Program-made: the position numbers and the translations under genes
Shown here: positions 1-8,036 of the stretch, piece by piece
Numbering within the stretch: the stretch's first letter is position 1
Layout of the letters: each line of letters opens with the position of its first letter
Assembly (NCBI GenBank): GCA_017478485.1
Contig: JAFVDI010000031.1
Location: 372,001 to 436,000, forward strand
Direction of reading: 5' to 3'
From: Clostridiales bacterium
GTDB taxonomy: Bacteria; Bacillota; Clostridia; Saccharofermentanales; Saccharofermentanaceae
DNA: 64,000 nucleotides
The notes under the pieces: generated by a model
Told to the model about the DNA's origin: nothing
Databases searched by the model: none
Seen by the model: the letters and a program-made list of their open reading frames with translations, nothing else

Positions 1-60
1 GGCTTTAAGGCAGAACTCAGCCCTGCATCCTGGAATGTGATCGTTCTGCAGAAAGTTTAA
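1..60 (+). CDS. C-terminal tail of an upstream protein (possible glycoside hydrolase)
   Basis: Frame 1 is open from the first base and stops with TAA, giving 19 residues that end SPASWNVIVLQKV. A short SWNVI-type beta strand at the extreme C-terminus resembles the last strand of the beta-sandwich in GH51-like alpha-L-arabinofuranosidases. That match is from memory and on very few residues, so the family is only a suggestion. The 5' part lies outside the window. Confidence 0.4.
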   Translation, partial: GFKAELSPASWNVIVLQKV

Positions 61-168
61 TAAACGCAGCTTTCAAATGTCGCTTTCAGGGCGACCACCC
101 GGATAATCATCCTCCCTATAATGAGGCCATAAGCAATGCTTAAAGCTTCATTAAGGGAGGATTTAAAA

Positions 169-813
169 ATGAAAAAGAATCTTACAGAACTGGTATTCAT
201 CCTGGACAAGTCAGGCAGCATGGCAAGTCTTACCAATGATACGGTCGGAGGATTCAACGCCATGATAGAAAAGCAGAAGAAGCTGGAAGGTGAATGCGTT
301 GTATCGTGCGTTCTTTTCGACAACGGACAGAAGGTAATATACGACAGGGTTCCGTTATCTGAGGTAAGACCGATGACTGAAGAAGACTACACTGCAGGCG
401 GCTGTACGGCGCTCGTGGATGCGTTGGGAAAATCAGTAAAGTACATCGGAAACATCCACAAGCACTTAAGGGAAGAAGACATTCCCGAGCATACCATCTT
501 CGTGATTACAACAGACGGAATGGAAAATGCGAGCCGCGAATATTCAGCTGACAAAGTCAGGAAGATGGTCAGCAAGAAGACCGAAAAGAACGGATGGGAA
601 TTCCTTTATCTTGCGGCGAACATCGATGCCGTTGAGACGGGTGCCGCGATCGGTATCAAGAAGGGAAGAAGTGCGAACTATAAAGCTGACGGAGCGGGAA
701 CAGGACTTCTTTACGAGACCGTGAGCAATGCGATCATGGGCATGAGGTGCTGCAGTGCAGTCTCTGATGACTGGGCGGAAGAACTCGAAAAAGACAACAG
801 GAAAAGAAACTGA
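169..813 (+). CDS. von Willebrand factor A (VWA) domain protein
   Basis: This 214-residue protein is essentially one VWA domain. The metal-ion-dependent adhesion site DxSxS is seen as D13-K-S15-G-S17, with the later GGCTALVDAL threonine loop and a TTDGMENAS aspartate loop, so metal binding looks intact. There is no signal peptide or membrane segment, so it is probably cytoplasmic. An ATG at 136 is possible in frame, but the ATG at 169 has AAGGGAGG eight bases upstream and was chosen. Bacterial single-domain VWA proteins often act with MoxR ATPases or tellurite-type systems, but no such partner is next to it. The partner and role are unknown. Confidence 0.8.
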   Translation: MKKNLTELVFILDKSGSMASLTNDTVGGFNAMIEKQKKLEGECVVSCVLFDNGQKVIYDRVPLSEVRPMTEEDYTAGGCTALVDALGKSVKYIGNIHKHLREEDIPEHTIFVITTDGMENASREYSADKVRKMVSKKTEKNGWEFLYLAANIDAVETGAAIGIKKGRSANYKADGAGTGLLYETVSNAIMGMRCCSAVSDDWAEELEKDNRKRN

Positions 814-915
814 AGTGTCAGCCCCGGGTGGTAACATCCGGGGTTGTGCATTCCTAACCATCCCGTATCTGTGCTATCATAGCCTTATTGAAACTCATTA
901 GAAGGAGGGTATGGT

Positions 916-2556
916 ATGGGTTTTGAAGCTGAAGTGGCAGAATATGTGCCGGTTCTCTATCAGTCTTTCTGGGCATTGGTCCCGCCGCTCGTGGCGATCC
1001 TTTTGGCCCTGATAACAAAAGAGGTCTACAGTTCACTCTTTGTAGGAGTCATCGTAGGCGGATTGATCTATTCTTATTCTTTCAAGAGTCCTTACGTTAA
1101 TCCCGTAATGGCACTCAACCATGTGTTTAAGGATGGTATCATAAAATCACTTTCGGATCCTTACAACGTAGGCATACTGGTCTTCCTGGTGTTCCTCGGC
1201 ATCATCGTTGCCATGATGAACAAGGCCGGCGGCTCCGCTGCTTTCGGTGAGTGGGCTGCAAAGCATGTTCATTCCAGAAGGATGGCAATGCTCGCAACAA
1301 CGCTTCTCGGCTGCCTTATCTTTATCGATGACTATATCAACTGCCTTACGGTAGGATCTGTAATGCGCCCTGTTACCGATAAGGAAAAGATCTCGAGAGC
1401 CAAGCTTGCATATCTTATCGATGCAACGGCAGCACCTGTCTGCATCATTGCTCCGATCTCATCATGGGCAGCGGCCGTATCCGGATTTGCTCCGGAAGGA
1501 ACCAACGGTCTCATGCTCTTCATCAAGGCTATACCTTACAACTATTACGCACTTCTTACCATTCTCATGATGGTATGTCTTGCCGTTTTCAAGATCGATT
1601 TCGGACCGATGAAGCGTCATGAGATGAATGCTCTTAACGGAGATCTTTTCACGATCGGTGCTCCGGAGAAGACTACAGAGCACGAGGTGAAGGGTAACGG
1701 AAAAGTAGTCGATCTCGTTCTTCCCGTGTTAATGCTGATCCTGTTCTGTGTTATCGGAATGATCTACACAGGCGGATTCTTTGAAGGAAAATCCTTCGTT
1801 GATTCATTTGCCGACAGTGATGCATCCGTAGGTCTTGCTTATGGCGCGTTCGGCGGTATCGTTTTCATGGTCCTCTACTACGTGGTAAGAGGCGCCCTGA
1901 AATTCAAGGACTGCATGTCATGTGTTGAAACAGGCTTCAAGGCGATGGTCGCTCCCATTGCGATCCTTACTCTTGCCTGGTCACTCAAGGCCATGACGGA
2001 CTCTCTCGGAGCTGCCAATTACGTTGCAGCTTTTGTCAGCCAGGAAGGATTCAGGAATCTTAACTGGGCAATGCCTGCGATCATATTCCTGATCGCCTGC
2101 GGACTTTCGTTTGCTACAGGTACATCGTGGGGTACATTCGGTATCCTCATCCCGATCACGCTTAAGGCTTTCCCTCTTGAAGGAGGAAATCCTCTTGCGA
2201 TCATCTGCATGTCCGCATGCATGGCCGGTGCGGTCTGCGGCGATCACTGCTCGCCGATCTCGGATACTACGATCATGTCTTCCGCAGGAGCCCAGTGCAA
2301 CCACATCGCACACGTTTCAACGCAGCTTCCGTACGCACTTACTGCAGCCGCAGTGTCGTTCATTTCGTATCTGATCGCAGGAATACTTCAGCTTTTTATT
2401 ACGACTTACGGAATGAACTCGACGATCTCGCTGATCATCGGAATGGCATTTATGGTAGGCATCATGTTCATCCTCAGGAAGGTTTTCCCTACGCCTGAGT
2501 CGACGGAGCTTCAGAAGGAGGCTGAGAAAGAGACTCTGAAAGCTGAGAAAGTATGA
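916..2556 (+). CDS. NhaC-family Na+/H+ antiporter
   Basis: This 546-residue polytopic inner-membrane protein has about a dozen hydrophobic segments. The NhaC signature is clear near the C-terminal third: GDHCSPISDTTIMSS followed by QLPYAL. Members exchange Na+ (or couple amino acids or malate) against H+. A good SD (AAGGAGGG) sits six bases before the chosen ATG; another ATG five bases earlier is out of frame. The last roughly 68 bases overlap the 3' end of the convergent EamA gene. The C-terminal tail after the last membrane span is charged (Glu/Lys-rich), as expected for a cytosolic end. The exact substrate cannot be read from sequence. Confidence 0.88.
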   Translation: MGFEAEVAEYVPVLYQSFWALVPPLVAILLALITKEVYSSLFVGVIVGGLIYSYSFKSPYVNPVMALNHVFKDGIIKSLSDPYNVGILVFLVFLGIIVAMMNKAGGSAAFGEWAAKHVHSRRMAMLATTLLGCLIFIDDYINCLTVGSVMRPVTDKEKISRAKLAYLIDATAAPVCIIAPISSWAAAVSGFAPEGTNGLMLFIKAIPYNYYALLTILMMVCLAVFKIDFGPMKRHEMNALNGDLFTIGAPEKTTEHEVKGNGKVVDLVLPVLMLILFCVIGMIYTGGFFEGKSFVDSFADSDASVGLAYGAFGGIVFMVLYYVVRGALKFKDCMSCVETGFKAMVAPIAILTLAWSLKAMTDSLGAANYVAAFVSQEGFRNLNWAMPAIIFLIACGLSFATGTSWGTFGILIPITLKAFPLEGGNPLAIICMSACMAGAVCGDHCSPISDTTIMSSAGAQCNHIAHVSTQLPYALTAAAVSFISYLIAGILQLFITTYGMNSTISLIIGMAFMVGIMFILRKVFPTPESTELQKEAEKETLKAEKV

Positions 2557-3394
2557 TCGCAGCGAACATTATGACGCAGCCGGCGCCTTCCCTGAAACTC
2601 ATTCCCTGATGCAGGATGACCGCAGCCGCTATGACGGCGAAAACGGATTCCATGCACATCAGGAGTGATGCGACAACCGGATTTGCGTGTTTCTGTCCGG
2701 CGATCTGAAGAGTATAAGCAATGCCGCAGCTCATTATTCCCGAATATAAAAGGGAAGGGGCTGCGGTTTTTATGTCCGCAATTACGGGATGTTCAAAGAC
2801 GAACATCGCTATTATCGAAATGACTGCCGCCACGGCAAACTGCATGAATGAAAGCTGAACGCCGTTGATGTCCTTTTCGAGGAGCTTGTCTATGGTCATT
2901 ATCTGGACCGCGTAGAAGACGGCGCATATAAGTGCCAAAACGTCTCCAAGGTTGATGGCGGTAAGATCTGAAGGGTTGATGCAGAGCAGGAACAATCCGG
3001 CAAGACCGAACAGTATCGAAAGCCAGGTGAGAAGTTTTACCTTTTTGCCGAGGAATACCGAAAAGAGCGGAACGAAGAACATATAGAATGCAGTTATGAA
3101 TGCGATCTTTCCGGAAGTCGAATAATAGAAAGCGAACTGCTGGAAGTTCTGTGCGACAGAGAAGATTATGCCTAATATTAGTCCTGAGACCAGGGTTTTC
3201 TTCCTGAGATCGAAACCTTTGTTTAAGATCAAAACAATGGGGAAAAGGAAAAACGCGCCCAATGTGGTCCTGATGCCGGTGAAGGTAAAGGCGTCAATGG
3301 ACTTCATGCCTATTTCCTGCGCAACAAAGGATGAACCCCAGATAATTGCGGTTATGAGCAGAAGTATGATGCCTTTAGGTGTCGTTTTACGCAT
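2489..3394 (-). CDS. EamA/DMT-superfamily permease
   Basis: The 301-residue product has the ten-helix, two-repeat pattern of the drug/metabolite transporter superfamily. The first repeat opens with LLITAIIWGSSFVAQEIG, and the conserved loop PLFSVFLGKK closes the first half. It should export or import a small metabolite across the plasma membrane; the substrate is not deducible. The 3' end runs 68 bases into the convergent NhaC gene, so the final SQPPSEAPSTQA residues are encoded opposite the NhaC tail. It is divergent from the flavodoxin gene, with under 90 bases for both promoters. Confidence 0.87.
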   Translation of the reverse strand: MRKTTPKGIILLLITAIIWGSSFVAQEIGMKSIDAFTFTGIRTTLGAFFLFPIVLILNKGFDLRKKTLVSGLILGIIFSVAQNFQQFAFYYSTSGKIAFITAFYMFFVPLFSVFLGKKVKLLTWLSILFGLAGLFLLCINPSDLTAINLGDVLALICAVFYAVQIMTIDKLLEKDINGVQLSFMQFAVAAVISIIAMFVFEHPVIADIKTAAPSLLYSGIMSCGIAYTLQIAGQKHANPVVASLLMCMESVFAVIAAAVILHQGMSFREGAGCVIMFAAIILSQLSESLSQPPSEAPSTQA

Positions 3395-3480
3395 TGCAGT
3401 ATTATATCACCCGTTTGCGAAATGTCAGCATATGCAAATCAGCGTATAATATAAAATGTGTGTATTATCAGGAGGCGTGT

Positions 3481-3960
3481 ATGAAATTACTAATCGTTTA
3501 TTATTCGCTTGAAGGCAACACTAAGATGATCGCCGAAAAGCTTGCCGCAAAAACAGGCGCGGATCTTCTGGAGATAAAGTCTTTAAAAGAATATCCGAAG
3601 AAAGGACCCTCCAAGTTCATCATCGGAGGCAAGGATGCTGCTTTCAAGGTTTGCCCCGAGATCGAAAAGCCCGAAAAGAACGTTAAAGAATACGATGCCG
3701 TAGTGATAGGCACTCCGGTCTGGGACGGAACGATTGCTCCGCCGATGAGGTCATATCTGAGGGATACGCTGATAAAGACCGAAAATGTTGCGGCTTTTGC
3801 CTGCATGGCGGGTAAAGACCCCAAAAAGACATTCAAGGTCATCAAGGAACTGGTCGTTATAGACGAACTCAAGGCTGAAGTAAGTTTCTGTAATCCGGCA
3901 AACGGTAATGACCCGGATATGGAGGCAAAGATCGATCAGCTTGCACAGGCGGTTATGTAA
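3481..3960 (+). CDS. flavodoxin
   Basis: The 159-residue protein is a short-chain flavodoxin-like electron carrier binding FMN. The N-terminal beta strand leads into the phosphate-binding loop YYSLEGNTKMIAE, and a second FMN loop GTPVWDGTIAPPM follows at about residues 79-91. A longer reading from 3379 is open, but the ATG at 3481 has AGGAGG in place and starts directly with the Rossmann strand, so the shorter form is chosen. It lies just upstream of rubrerythrin, which has its own promoter. A redox partner role in an anaerobe is likely; the specific partner enzyme is unknown. Confidence 0.88.
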   Translation: MKLLIVYYSLEGNTKMIAEKLAAKTGADLLEIKSLKEYPKKGPSKFIIGGKDAAFKVCPEIEKPEKNVKEYDAVVIGTPVWDGTIAPPMRSYLRDTLIKTENVAAFACMAGKDPKKTFKVIKELVVIDELKAEVSFCNPANGNDPDMEAKIDQLAQAVM

Positions 3961-3983
3961 CGAGTTAGCTGCGGCTTACGATA

Positions 3984-4012
3984 TTGACTTGCTATCGGCG
4001 ATGTAAAATAAT
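3984..4012 (+). promoter_or_regulatory. promoter of the rubrerythrin gene
   Basis: TTGACT, a 17-base spacer and AATAAT form a near-consensus housekeeping sigma promoter 30 bases before the rubrerythrin ATG. Seen by eye only. Confidence 0.55.
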
Positions 4013-4042
4013 ATTATCATCCAATTCAAGGAGGAAGACAAA

Positions 4043-4582
4043 ATGGCAAATAAATATGCTGGTACACAGACAGAAAAGAATCTTCAGGCTGCATTCGCAG
4101 GTGAATCACAGGCTAGAAACAAATATACATATTTTGCCTCTAAGGCTAAGAAGGAAGGATTCGAGCAGATTGCCGCACTCTTCCTCAAGACAGCTGACAA
4201 CGAGAAAGAGCATGCAAAGATGTGGTTCAAGGAACTTGACGGAATCGGCGATACAGCTGCAAATCTCGCAGCTGCAGCTGACGGCGAGAACTATGAGTGG
4301 ACCGACATGTATGAGGATTTCGCAAAGACCGCTGAGGCAGAGGGCTTCCCGGCACTCGCAGCTAAATTCCGCATGGTAGGCGCTATCGAGAAGCATCACG
4401 AAGAGCGTTACAGAGCACTCCTCAAGAACGTTGAGGCTCAGGAAGTATTCGCTAAGAGTGAGGTCAAGGTCTGGGAGTGCAGAAACTGCGGTCACATCGT
4501 AGTCGGCACAAAGGCTCCTGAGATGTGCCCCGTCTGCGCTCATCCTCAGAGCTATTTCGAGGTTAACGCCGAGAATTACTGA
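4043..4582 (+). CDS. rbr: rubrerythrin
   Basis: The 179-residue protein has the classic two-part layout. A four-helix ferritin-like domain carries the diiron ligands in [19 protein letters not shown] and [10 protein letters not shown], and a C-terminal rubredoxin-like knuckle has CRNC and CPVC pairs. Rubrerythrin reduces hydrogen peroxide to water in anaerobes using electrons from reduced rubredoxin or NADH-linked carriers. The length is typical. The start has AAGGAGG eight bases upstream. Codon use is rich in preferred C-ending codons and GCA/GCT, which suggests high expression. It is followed by a long imperfect hairpin and a strong terminator, so it is probably transcribed alone. Confidence 0.96.
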   Translation: MANKYAGTQTEKNLQAAFAGESQARNKYTYFASKAKKEGFEQIAALFLKTADNEKEHAKMWFKELDGIGDTAANLAAAADGENYEWTDMYEDFAKTAEAEGFPALAAKFRMVGAIEKHHEERYRALLKNVEAQEVFAKSEVKVWECRNCGHIVVGTKAPEMCPVCAHPQSYFEVNAENY

Positions 4583-4591
4583 TATGCTCGC

Positions 4592-4653
4592 AACGCATTG
4601 ATTGCTATGGTCCTCCGCGCTTAGCTTGTGCGGAAGTCCGCAATCAACACGTT
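4592..4653 (+). repeat. long imperfect hairpin in the rubrerythrin 3' UTR
   Basis: TTGATTGC (4598-4605) pairs with GCAATCAA (4640-4647), and an inner TCCGC (4614-4618) pairs with GCGGA (4630-4634). The outer AACG (4592-4595) can pair with CGTT across a small internal loop. There is no T tract after it; the true terminator follows 20 bases on. It could stabilise the 3' end or be a small RNA or dispersed repeat. I saw no second copy in the window. Confidence 0.5.
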
Positions 4654-4670
4654 ACTCGCTTGGCAATTAA

Positions 4671-4701
4671 GGGCTGGTTCCTGCGGGAATCAGCCTTTTT
4701 T
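4671..4701 (+). terminator. intrinsic terminator after rubrerythrin
   Basis: A stem built from GGCTG-G-TTCC and GGGAA-T-CAGCC with a tiny loop is followed directly by six T. It is one of the clearest terminators in the window. Confidence 0.9.
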
Positions 4702-4717
4702 CTGCCTTGAACAAGCA

Positions 4718-4746
4718 TTGAACAATATTAGAAGGTTTTTTATAAT
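4718..4746 (+). promoter_or_regulatory. promoter of the 2-hydroxyacyl-CoA dehydratase-type operon
   Basis: TTGAAC, a 17-base spacer and TATAAT sit about 30 bases before the first gene of the three-gene operon. The fit to a sigma-A-type promoter is very good. Confidence 0.7.
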
Positions 4747-4778
4747 GTTCACATTGAAAAACCAAGGATAATGAGGAA

Positions 4779-5720
4779 ATGAAGATACTTTCAATGTCCG
4801 GTTTTGTGCCGGAACAGATATGCGATACGGTGAGGTTCACAGGATTTGACGGCAGCGAAAGGCTGTCTCATTACTGCGGCTATGCTGCTGATTTTATTGC
4901 GCAGGTCAGGGAAGATGACTCCATTGACGGCGCCGTGTTCCCGAAAAGCTGTGATAGCAGCCGTTCGATCGGAAGCTATATCGATGATACGGGCAAGTTC
5001 ATTTATTCAATGCCTGTCCCCGCGGTAAGGAATGCTGATTCCGTTGCTTATTTTGCTGAGATCCTGAAGGATTATAAGAGCAAGATTGAGAAGCATTATT
5101 CCGTAAGCATCAGCGAGGATGAGATCAAGGCGCGTGATGCGGTTATCTCTGCAAGGAACGCAAAGATAGCGGCAGCATACGGCAGGCTTGGCGGACTGTC
5201 TTATGCTTCTTATATCAGGGAAGTACATGCTTCGCTCTCAGCTCCCTATGAGTTTGATGAGAGCCGCATCGAAGCAGGCGGTTCCGGCAAGCCCGTGTTC
5301 CTTACCGGTTCTTTCCTTTCCGGCGTTGAGCTTGCTGATTTCATCGAAAAGGCGGGCCTTAAGGTTATAGGTGACAACACACCCGAATCCGGCAGGCTTG
5401 CATCACGTGCTGGTTTTGTATCTCAGGAATCCGACATCTACAGGAAGATCGCATCGGAGATCCTTTGCACGAGGCCTTCTCCGACTCAGGATCTTTTCGA
5501 TGAGACGATAAAGAGTGACATCGAAGAGATACGTAAGAAGGGCTGCAGGGGCGTGATCTATGCGACGCAGAAATACTGCGAGCCTTACGATTATCTGTTC
5601 TCGGCATATAAGAAAGCACTTGATGAGCAGGGTATCCCCGTGCTTCAGGTGCAGATGGCGGATTCGACTGACGGAAACGGAAAAGCAGCCGCACTCGAGG
5701 CTTTCGCCGACATTATCTGA
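4779..5720 (+). CDS. 2-hydroxyacyl-CoA dehydratase-family protein (HgdB/BcrC-like), first subunit
   Basis: The 313-residue protein looks like the 2-hydroxyglutaryl-CoA dehydratase D-component family. Cysteines that could hold an Fe-S cluster are in FPKSCDSS and in the C-terminal GVIYATQKYCEPYD segment, which is followed by the family-typical stretch GIPVLQVQM. In known systems two such subunits form a heterodimer with a [4Fe-4S] or double-cubane cluster and receive a high-energy electron from an ATP-dependent activase. Both partners follow directly here (spacings of 15 bases and a 4-base overlap). No CoA transferase, hydroxyacid dehydrogenase or acyl-CoA dehydrogenase is adjacent, so the substrate is unknown. 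Confidence 0.8.
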   Translation: MKILSMSGFVPEQICDTVRFTGFDGSERLSHYCGYAADFIAQVREDDSIDGAVFPKSCDSSRSIGSYIDDTGKFIYSMPVPAVRNADSVAYFAEILKDYKSKIEKHYSVSISEDEIKARDAVISARNAKIAAAYGRLGGLSYASYIREVHASLSAPYEFDESRIEAGGSGKPVFLTGSFLSGVELADFIEKAGLKVIGDNTPESGRLASRAGFVSQESDIYRKIASEILCTRPSPTQDLFDETIKSDIEEIRKKGCRGVIYATQKYCEPYDYLFSAYKKALDEQGIPVLQVQMADSTDGNGKAAALEAFADII

Positions 5721-5735
5721 TTAGAAGGAGCAAAG

Positions 5736-6878
5736 ATGCCTGATTCATATCTTGTACATGTAGCGGGAGCGATGCGCAGCTACTATAAAGATTTCTCGAA
5801 ATACGCAAAGGGCAGGGAGCCTTCACAGAAGGTTGCCTGGGTTACGTCGTTTACACCGATCGAGATCCTTGACGCGCTCGATATCGAATATATCTATCCG
5901 GAAAGCTATGCGGCTGTTATAGCTGCAAGCGGACTTGAACAGCCGCTGCTCGAAGAGAGCTCAAGACAGTTCCTTTCATGTGACTGCTGTTCTTATTCCT
6001 GCTGCTTTGAAGGATGCGTAGAGACCGGAAAGGGCCCCAGGGGTGTTCCGCCGAAGCCTGATGTGCTCATTGCAACGAACAACCAGTGCAATACGCTTCC
6101 GGGATGGTGGAACATCTTAGCCAAGAGATATAACGTTCCGCTCATCGTTCTGGATTATCCGGGAGAATTCACGGAAGATCCGATAGCGAGAGCTTATGTG
6201 GAAAAACAGCATAAAGACTTCGTCTTAAAGATGGAGGAACTGAGCGGCAATAAGCTTGATGAGAATGAACTTGCCAAGAGGGTTGAGAACAGCATCGCTT
6301 CGGTAGCCGCATGGAAGCGCGTAGCCGCGTGCCGTAAGGAAAGGGAAGTCCCGCCGACGCTGCTTTTCGACAACATCAACTTCCTTATCACGGCAAGGTG
6401 TAAGGAAGAGACTTCGCTCATCTATAACCTGATGGCTGATGAGATAGAGACATATCCAGAATGCGACAAGTCGCTTACCCCGCTGTTCTGGATAGGCTAC
6501 CCGCTCTGGTATCACAAGGACAGATATCTTACCGAGGTCATGGACGGATTCCGCGTCTGCGGTTCAAACTACATTACGTGGTGGAATCTTGATTATGAGG
6601 GTGATACCGTCTGGGATAAGCTTTTCTCAGCTTATAACAACACGTTCCTCAATCTTTCGCAGAAGACCAAGACCGAAAGGCTTTCCGCGCTTATCGCCGC
6701 ATCCGGCGCAAAGTGCGCGGTAACCTGCAGGAACAAGAGCTGCAAGTGCGACTATGTCTCTGCAAAGAACGTAGGCATTCCACAGGCGGAACTCGAGGTC
6801 GACATGATCGACCGCGAATACCTGGACGTTGAGCGGGCAGGCAAGCTCATGAGCATCTTGAAGGAGACCATAGGTTGA
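5736..6878 (+). CDS. 2-hydroxyacyl-CoA dehydratase-family protein, second subunit
   Basis: The 380-residue protein is the second dehydratase-type subunit. It has an unusually cysteine-dense patch at about residues 86-97 (CDCCSYSCCFEGC), then the family-like ATNNQCNTLPGWW and PLIVLDYPGEF segments. A second cysteine cluster near the C-terminus is CRNKSCKCDYVS. It starts 15 bases after the first subunit with an AGAAGGAG site, and its stop codon overlaps the activase start. The arrangement matches 2-hydroxyglutaryl-CoA dehydratase, benzoyl-CoA reductase and double-cubane cluster proteins. The extra cysteines suggest a large Fe-S cluster, but this is inference, and the substrate is not known. Confidence 0.8.
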   Translation: MPDSYLVHVAGAMRSYYKDFSKYAKGREPSQKVAWVTSFTPIEILDALDIEYIYPESYAAVIAASGLEQPLLEESSRQFLSCDCCSYSCCFEGCVETGKGPRGVPPKPDVLIATNNQCNTLPGWWNILAKRYNVPLIVLDYPGEFTEDPIARAYVEKQHKDFVLKMEELSGNKLDENELAKRVENSIASVAAWKRVAACRKEREVPPTLLFDNINFLITARCKEETSLIYNLMADEIETYPECDKSLTPLFWIGYPLWYHKDRYLTEVMDGFRVCGSNYITWWNLDYEGDTVWDKLFSAYNNTFLNLSQKTKTERLSALIAASGAKCAVTCRNKSCKCDYVSAKNVGIPQAELEVDMIDREYLDVERAGKLMSILKETIG

Positions 6879-7612
6879 GTTCGATCGGAATAGACATCGG
6901 TTCGACTTACACGAAATACTGCGTTTTAGACGGCAGTGAGATCGTCATGCTCTCTTCTGAGAAAACACCGGTCAGGCAGAAGGAATTCTTTGAGAAGAAG
7001 ACTTCAGAACTGAATTCGCTTTATCCGGGCGCACCCGTTGTCAGCTGCGGTTACGGAAAGAACAACGCCGGTTCGGGGAAAGCGGTATCAGAGCTTGTTG
7101 CACTCGCTGCAGGCGCGGGAAAGATCGCTCCTGACCATAACGTCGTTCTTGATATCGGCGGACAGGATACAAAGATAATAGTATGCGAAAACGGAAAGCT
7201 CAAAGAGTTTTTCGTAAACGATAAGTGCGCCGCGGGATGCGGAATGTTCGTTGCCAATACTATAAACATGCTCCAGACAAAGTTCTGTGATATCTCACTG
7301 GGTGACGGGATGCAGCCTTCCGTCAAGCTTTCTTCGACATGTGCCGTGTTTGCGCAGACTGAGATCACGGAGCTCATAGCCGGTAATGCGCAGCCTGAAG
7401 AGATAATGAGAGCTGTTATCTGGCAGGTGCTTGTCCAGTCCAGGGCTTTGCTCGGCAAGGTGAGGGCAGATAAGATCCTTTTCACCGGCGGACTGACGCA
7501 GATACCCGGGATCGAACGTTATGCTTCCACTGTTTTCGGACTTCCGGTTACGGTTCCGGAAAATTCAAACTATCTTTCGGCCATAGGTGCTGCTATTATC
7601 GCTTCAAATTAG
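6875..7612 (+). CDS. 2-hydroxyacyl-CoA dehydratase activase (HgdC/BadF-type ATPase)
   Basis: The 245-residue ASKHA-fold ATPase opens with the phosphate loop IGIDIGSTYTKY. It carries the two cysteines that in HgdC-type activases bridge a [4Fe-4S] cluster between two monomers: NDKCAAGCG and SSTCAVFAQTE. The first motif has an additional Cys where relatives usually have Thr (CAAGTG). The protein would couple ATP hydrolysis to one-electron transfer onto the dehydratase pair encoded just upstream. It starts at a TTG that overlaps the preceding TGA in a TTGA junction, which implies translational coupling. Confidence 0.88.
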   Translation: MSSIGIDIGSTYTKYCVLDGSEIVMLSSEKTPVRQKEFFEKKTSELNSLYPGAPVVSCGYGKNNAGSGKAVSELVALAAGAGKIAPDHNVVLDIGGQDTKIIVCENGKLKEFFVNDKCAAGCGMFVANTINMLQTKFCDISLGDGMQPSVKLSSTCAVFAQTEITELIAGNAQPEEIMRAVIWQVLVQSRALLGKVRADKILFTGGLTQIPGIERYASTVFGLPVTVPENSNYLSAIGAAIIASN

Positions 7613-7655
7613 TGTATACTTGATTTGCCGCATATGGCGGATTAAGGAGTAATTT

Positions 7656-8036
7656 ATGAGCGAAAAGAATGACCGCCTGTATTCCAGGCAGCATGAGTGG
7701 GCTATATTCAAAGACGACGGTACATGCGTTGTGGGCATCAGCGACTATGCTCAGAAGGAACTGGGCAACATAGTGTTCGCAAATCTTCCTGAAGAAGGAG
7801 ATGAGGTTACGGCAGATACGCCTTTCTGCGATGTAGAGAGCATAAAGACCGTATCCGATGTCTATTCTCCGGTATCGGGGAAAGTTATCTCGGTCAATGA
7901 GGAAGTCATGGACAACCCGACGCTCATCAACAGCGATCCTTACGGTTCATGGTTTGCCGTTATCGGTAACATCACGTCCAAGGGCGAGCTCCTTTCATCG
8001 GAAGAATACGACGAGTACATCAAGACGCTTAAGTAA
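7656..8036 (+). CDS. gcvH: glycine cleavage system H protein / lipoyl carrier
   Basis: The 126-residue lipoyl-domain protein has the GcvH lipoylation site: lysine in ESIKTVSDVYSPVSGKV at about residues 55-71. It begins with the expected YSRQHEWAIF and ends with the usual SSEEYDEYIK helix. H protein shuttles the methylamine group between the P and T proteins and also serves as a lipoate relay carrier. Genes for P and T proteins are not in this window. It overlaps the lipoate ligase by one base (TAATG) and shares an operon with it and with dihydrolipoyl dehydrogenase. Confidence 0.93.
   Translation: MSEKNDRLYSRQHEWAIFKDDGTCVVGISDYAQKELGNIVFANLPEEGDEVTADTPFCDVESIKTVSDVYSPVSGKVISVNEEVMDNPTLINSDPYGSWFAVIGNITSKGELLSSEEYDEYIKTLK

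Noticed and set aside
822..843. CCCCGG/CCGGGG hairpin between the VWA and NhaC genes as a terminator
   Set aside because: The stem is only six bases and no T tract follows, so it is too weak to call.
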